From Pseudomonas sp. (GTDB lineage Bacteria > Pseudomonadota > Gammaproteobacteria > Pseudomonadales > Pseudomonadaceae): 56,985 nt of DNA. The stretch spans positions 1-56,985 of the forward strand of contig JAUYKV010000019.1 in assembly GCA_030699825.1 (NCBI GenBank). Reading direction: 5' to 3'. The stretch's first letter is position 1; each line of letters opens with the position of its first letter. The position numbers were made by a program, and so were the translations under genes. Under the pieces are notes generated by a model. That model had not been told where the DNA came from. It saw only the letters and a list, made by a program, of their open reading frames with translations, and did no database searches. Positions 52,382 to 56,985 of the stretch are shown here, piece by piece.

Positions 52382-52675
52382 GTAGGATGCGGTTGAGCGA
52401 AGCGATACCCATCTATTATCCGACAAGCAACTCACCCAGCATCAGGCGTTAACCCGCCGCATTTTCACTGGCGTCAGCTACTGGTTTCGCCCCTACGGCG
52501 AAACGGAGCGCAGCGAAGTAACAGCCGCAGGCTGGCCCGAAGGGCGAGCGAAGCGAGTAAACCAATATCAGAGGCACCGCCTTTGCGGCGGGTACATATA
52601 CAACGCAATCCGAGCCAGTAATCGCTGTTGCGCTCCAGAGATTGATGGGTATCGCTGCGCTCAACCACATCCTAC
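52382..52675. repeat. Long inverted repeat (REP-like)
   Basis: Arms at 52382-52413 and 52644-52675 are reverse complements with two mismatches; each contains GATACCCATC or its complement. The enclosed 230 bases carry no open gene. The structure could be a remnant of a small mobile element or a bulky transcription barrier. Confidence 0.65.
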
Positions 52676-52713
52676 GTGGCGCAGGTCGGGTCATGCGTTG
52701 CTCCACGAAGCAA

Positions 52714-52739
52714 AAAGGCCAGTCTCGCGACTGGCCTTT
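52714..52739 (-). terminator. mmsA terminator
   Basis: AAAGGCCAGTC (52714-52724) and GACTGGCCTTT (52729-52739) form an 11-bp stem with a TCGC tetraloop. On the minus strand the stem runs into five T. It lies 22 bases after the mmsA stop. Confidence 0.88.
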
Positions 52740-52761
52740 GTACTTACCGCCCTACCCGCTC

Positions 52762-54258
<1,497 letters not shown>

Positions 54259-54291
54259 GAAAATCTCCGTGATCGAATTCTGTAGGGTGTC

Positions 54292-54350
54292 GTGGGAGCA
54301 GCCGCCTCGATATCGGCGCTGGCGCCATTCGCGGCTAAAGCCGCTCCCAC
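54292..54350. repeat. REP-like palindrome between aptA and mmsA
   Basis: GTGGGAGC (54292-54299) pairs with GCTCCCAC (54343-54350); inside, GCGGCTAAAGCCGC is another dyad. This is a typical Pseudomonas REP sequence. It may protect the aptA mRNA end or reduce transcription into mmsA. Confidence 0.85.
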
Positions 54351-54366
54351 TTTTATTGCGAGGCCG

Positions 54367-55713
54367 TTAGTCGAGCTTGTTCAGGGTCTCGCCGACGGCG
54401 CTGAATACGAGCTCGAGGTCTTCCATCTTGGCGTTGAAGGTCGGGCCGAATTGCAGGGTGTCGCCGCCGAAGCGCACGTAGAAGCCGGCCTGCCACAAGG
54501 CCATGCCGGCCTCGAACGGGCGGATCACCGGGTCGCCGTCACGCGGGGCGACCTGAATCGCGCCGGCCAGGCCGCAGTTGCGGATGTCGACGACGTGCTT
54601 GGCACCGCGCAGGCCATGCAGCGCCTCGGCAAACTTGGGCGCCAGCTCGGCGGACTGCTGCAGCAGGTTCTCCCGCTTGAGCAGTTCCAGCGACGCCAGG
54701 CCGGCGGCGCAGGCCACCGGGTGGGCCGAGTAGGTGTAGCCGTGGGTGAACTCGACCATATGCTCGGGCGTGGCCTGCTGCATGAAGGTGTTGTAGATCT
54801 CGCTGCTGGCAATCACCGCGCCCAGCGGCACGGCGCCGTTGGTGATCTGCTTGGCGGCATTGATGATGTCCGGGGTCACGCCGAAGTACTCGGCGCCGCT
54901 CCAGGTGCCCAAACGGCCGAAGGCGGTGATCACCTCGTCGAAGATCAGCAGGATGTTGTGCTGCGTGCAGATCTCGCGCAGGCGCTGCAGGTAACCAGTG
55001 GGCGGCACTATGACGCCGGCCGAGCCGGACATCGGCTCGACTATCACCGCGGCGATGTTCGAGGCGTCGTGCAGCTCGATCAGCTTGAGCAGCTCGTTGG
55101 CCAGCTCGACACCTCCGCTCGCGGCCATGCCCTGGGTGAAGGCCATGCCGGGCTGCAGGGTGTGCGGCAGATGGTCGACGTCCATGAACTGGCCGTACAT
55201 CTTGCGGTTGCCGCCGATGCCGCCGAGGCTGGTGCCGGCGATGTTGACGCCGTGATAGCCACGGGCGCGGCCGATGAATTTGGTCTTGGCCGGCTGGCCT
55301 TTCAGGCGCCAGTAGGCCTTGGCCATTTTCACCGCGGTGTCGGCGCACTCGGAGCCGGAACCGGTGAAGAACACGTGATTGAGATCGCCCGGCATCAGGT
55401 CGGCGATCTGCTCGGCCAGCTGGAACGACAGCGGGTGGCCGTACTGAAAGCCCGGTGAGTAGTCGAGGGTGCCGAGTTGCTTGGCCACGGCCTCCTGGAT
55501 TTCCTTGCGCGAGTGACCGGCGCCGCAGGTCCACAGGCCGGACAGGCTGTCGTAAATCTTGCGGCCCTGGTCATCGGTCAGCCAGCTGCCTTCGGCGGAG
55601 ACAATCAGGCGCGGGTCGCGCTGGAACTGGCGGTTGGCAGTGAACGGCATCCAGTGGGCATCCAGCTTGAGCTGGCTGGCCAGTGAAGGGGTGGCGGTCT
55701 GTGGCATGTTCAT
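54367..55713 (-). CDS. Omega-amino acid (beta-alanine):pyruvate aminotransferase
   Basis: 448 aa. Class III PLP aminotransferase closely resembling the Pseudomonas putida omega-amino-acid:pyruvate enzyme. It begins MNMPQTATPSLASQLKLDAHWMP and has the PLP lysine at K288 (NAAKQITNG), the Asp that binds the pyridine nitrogen in LLIFDEVIT (D259), and GSGSECADTAVKMAKAYW. It moves the amino group from beta-alanine to pyruvate, giving malonate semialdehyde, which mmsA then uses. The ATG at 55713 is chosen because GAGG lies 5 bases upstream; another ATG lies two codons later. The LysR gene is divergent. Confidence 0.93.
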   Translation of the reverse strand: MNMPQTATPSLASQLKLDAHWMPFTANRQFQRDPRLIVSAEGSWLTDDQGRKIYDSLSGLWTCGAGHSRKEIQEAVAKQLGTLDYSPGFQYGHPLSFQLAEQIADLMPGDLNHVFFTGSGSECADTAVKMAKAYWRLKGQPAKTKFIGRARGYHGVNIAGTSLGGIGGNRKMYGQFMDVDHLPHTLQPGMAFTQGMAASGGVELANELLKLIELHDASNIAAVIVEPMSGSAGVIVPPTGYLQRLREICTQHNILLIFDEVITAFGRLGTWSGAEYFGVTPDIINAAKQITNGAVPLGAVIASSEIYNTFMQQATPEHMVEFTHGYTYSAHPVACAAGLASLELLKRENLLQQSAELAPKFAEALHGLRGAKHVVDIRNCGLAGAIQVAPRDGDPVIRPFEAGMALWQAGFYVRFGGDTLQFGPTFNAKMEDLELVFSAVGETLNKLD

Positions 55714-55762
55714 GGCGGCCTCGCAAGGATGGGTGGAAGCGACGGTTGTTCTGATCATTTAT

Positions 55763-55849
55763 CTGTGGGAGGGGCTTTAGCCGCGACTGATCGCAAAACG
55801 GCAAAGCCTGTCGCGGCTGAAGCGGATCGCCGCCCGACCCCTCCCACAG
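55763..55849. repeat. REP-like palindrome upstream of aptA
   Basis: CTGTGGGAGGGG (55763-55774) and CCCCTCCCACAG (55838-55849) are a perfect 12-bp inverted repeat. The interior contains GCCGCGAC/GTCGCGGC, which pair too. The element lies in the divergent aptA-lysR region. Confidence 0.85.
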
Positions 55850-55921
55850 AGGTAAAGAACGGATCTGTTGCCAGACAAGGTGCCACGGGCATACAGTCAG
55901 TAAAAGCACACTCTTCTTATC

Positions 55922-55942
55922 TTTAGTTAAGCGATTACTAAA
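55922..55942. promoter_or_regulatory. Candidate LysR-type operator
   Basis: TTTAGT (55922-55927) and ACTAAA (55937-55942) form a perfect inverted repeat with a 9-bp spacer and contain a T-N11-A pattern, as in LysR-type binding sites. The site ends 2 bases before the regulator's start codon, so binding would also repress its own gene. Confidence 0.55.
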
Positions 55943-55944
55943 CA

Positions 55945-56865
55945 ATGAGCACACGCCGCCCCGACCCCCTGGCCCAGGTCAGCGACTTCGATATCCGCCT
56001 GCTCAAGCTGTTTCGCAGCGTGGTCGAGTGCGGCGGATTTTCCGCCGCCGAGAGCGTGCTGGGGATCGGCCGTTCGGCAATCAGCCAGCAGATGAGCGAC
56101 CTCGAACAGCGCCTCGGTCTGCGCCTGTGCCAGCGCGGTCGCGCCGGTTTCGCCCTGACCGAGGAAGGCCGCGAGGTATACCAGTCGACCCAGCAACTGC
56201 TGGCGGCGCTGGAGAGCTTTCGCACCGAGGTCAACGGCCTTCATCAGCACCTGCGCGGCGAGCTGAACATCGGCCTCACCGACAACCTGGTGACGGTCCC
56301 GCACATGCGCATCACCAATGCCCTGGCGCGGCTCAAGGAGCGCGGCCCGGATGTGCGCATTCATATCCGCATGACCCCGCCGAGCGAGGTCGAGCAAGGC
56401 GTGCTCGACGGCCGCCTGCATATCGGCGTGGTGCCGCAGGCCGGCGCACTGTCCGGGCTGGACTACCAGGCGCTGTACGACGAGCGCTCGCTGCTCTACT
56501 GCGCGGTTGGTCACCCGCTGTTCTATGTCGACGACCAGCAGCTCGAGGATCAGCGCCTGAATGCCCAGGACGCTATCGCGCCGACCTTCCGCCTGCCGCC
56601 CGACGTGCAGAGCCACTACCAGGCCCTCAACTGCACCGCCAGCGCCTCGGACCGCGAGGGCATGGCCTTCCTGATCCTCACCGGACGCTTCATCGGCTAC
56701 CTGCCCGACCACTACGCCGCGGCCTGGGTGCAGCAGGGCCGCCTGCGCGCACTGAAGGCGGACTCGCGCTTCTACGACCTCAGCCTGGCCGCCGTCACCC
56801 GCAAGGGCCGCCGGCCGCACCTGGTGCTGGAGAGTTTTCTCGAGGGGCTGGCGGCGAGCGGCTAA
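55945..56865 (+). CDS. LysR-type regulator of the aptA-mmsA locus
   Basis: 306 aa, the normal LTTR length. N-terminal winged helix (about 10-70: FDIRLLKLFRSVVECGGFSAAESVLGIGRSAISQQMSDLEQRLGLRLCQR), then a periplasmic-binding-protein-like effector domain (from about 98: GELNIGLTDNLVTVPHMRITNAL). It is divergent to aptA and likely activates aptA and mmsA in response to an amino acid or its product; this is inferred from place. No ribosome binding site is seen before the ATG, and the TTTAGT/ACTAAA dyad occupies that spot, so the messenger may be leaderless or poorly translated. Confidence 0.9.
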   Translation: MSTRRPDPLAQVSDFDIRLLKLFRSVVECGGFSAAESVLGIGRSAISQQMSDLEQRLGLRLCQRGRAGFALTEEGREVYQSTQQLLAALESFRTEVNGLHQHLRGELNIGLTDNLVTVPHMRITNALARLKERGPDVRIHIRMTPPSEVEQGVLDGRLHIGVVPQAGALSGLDYQALYDERSLLYCAVGHPLFYVDDQQLEDQRLNAQDAIAPTFRLPPDVQSHYQALNCTASASDREGMAFLILTGRFIGYLPDHYAAAWVQQGRLRALKADSRFYDLSLAAVTRKGRRPHLVLESFLEGLAASG

Positions 56866-56985
56866 TCGGCGGGTTCCGTAGGCCGGCTCGGGCGGCGATT
56901 CGTTCGGAGGTAGGGCGGCTTCGGAACTCAGCGACAACCCGCCGGCTTTGGGCCGTGCCGATAAACCAATGGTGCACTGCCTGCG

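Larger units (their letters stand above)
52309..52761. other. Intergenic repeat region between NYN gene and mmsA
   Basis: 453 bases without a gene. It contains a long inverted repeat, 52382-52413 against 52644-52675 (32 bp, two mismatches), enclosing about 230 bases with further short dyads (e.g. GGCTGGCCCGAAGGGC near 52533). The mmsA terminator lies at 52714-52739. Confidence 0.6.

Noticed and set aside
55927..56937. 336-aa frame antisense to the LysR gene
   Set aside because: The LysR helix-turn-helix is clear on the plus strand; the antisense frame has no family features.

Overview
The window comes from a Pseudomonas-type gammaproteobacterium. It opens with a complete tmRNA gene whose tag reads ANDDNYGAQLAA. 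It also carries a TtgR-TtgABC (MexAB-OprM type) efflux locus and an omega-amino-acid:pyruvate aminotransferase/mmsA pair of Pseudomonas type. GC-rich REP-like palindromes lie between the core genes. No species call is attempted.

Layout. (1) 7-394: ssrA. (2) About 371-27420: a genomic island inserted at the 3' end of ssrA, with a P4-type integrase at its left end and a diverged copy of the ssrA 3' end plus terminator at its right end. From left to right it holds: a two-gene module of a sacsin/NO VEIN-like ATPase with a C-terminal DUF3883 nuclease-like domain and a NERD-nuclease/UvrD-like helicase; an IS1182-type transposase scrap; a Gabija-like pair (OLD ATPase-TOPRIM plus UvrD-like helicase); a plus-strand mobile-element module (split zinc ribbon, DUF932, YqaJ exonuclease, Cys-rich directionality-factor-like protein, small membrane protein); a type III-like restriction-modification operon whose last gene is a UvrD-like helicase with a RelE/ParE-like N-terminus; and an inovirus Gp2-type protein, an AlpA regulator and an unknown protein next to the right attachment site. 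(3) 27421 to about 39600: a second accessory block, probably an older tandem island without its integrase. It has fragments of a lost SNF2-helicase/methyltransferase system, a 140-bp MITE, a Fic enzyme, a type I R-M operon with two extra nucleases (GIY-YIG/DUF4357 and DUF1016) and a divergent WYL regulator with a clear palindromic operator candidate. (4) About 40170-56985: core-like chromosome with the efflux operon, a DMT exporter, small envelope proteins, YjdM, endonuclease I, cytochrome c4, a NYN protein and a beta-alanine/omega-amino-acid catabolic locus with its LysR regulator.

The accessory half therefore holds at least four candidate anti-phage systems (ATPase/NERD-helicase, Gabija-like, type III-like R-M with toxin-like helicase, type I R-M with extra nucleases), plus a Fic enzyme. 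The least described is the ATPase-DUF3883 plus NERD-helicase pair at 1961-8382, followed by the RelE-like/helicase fusion at 16183-18264. Function of these systems is inferred from domains and context only.
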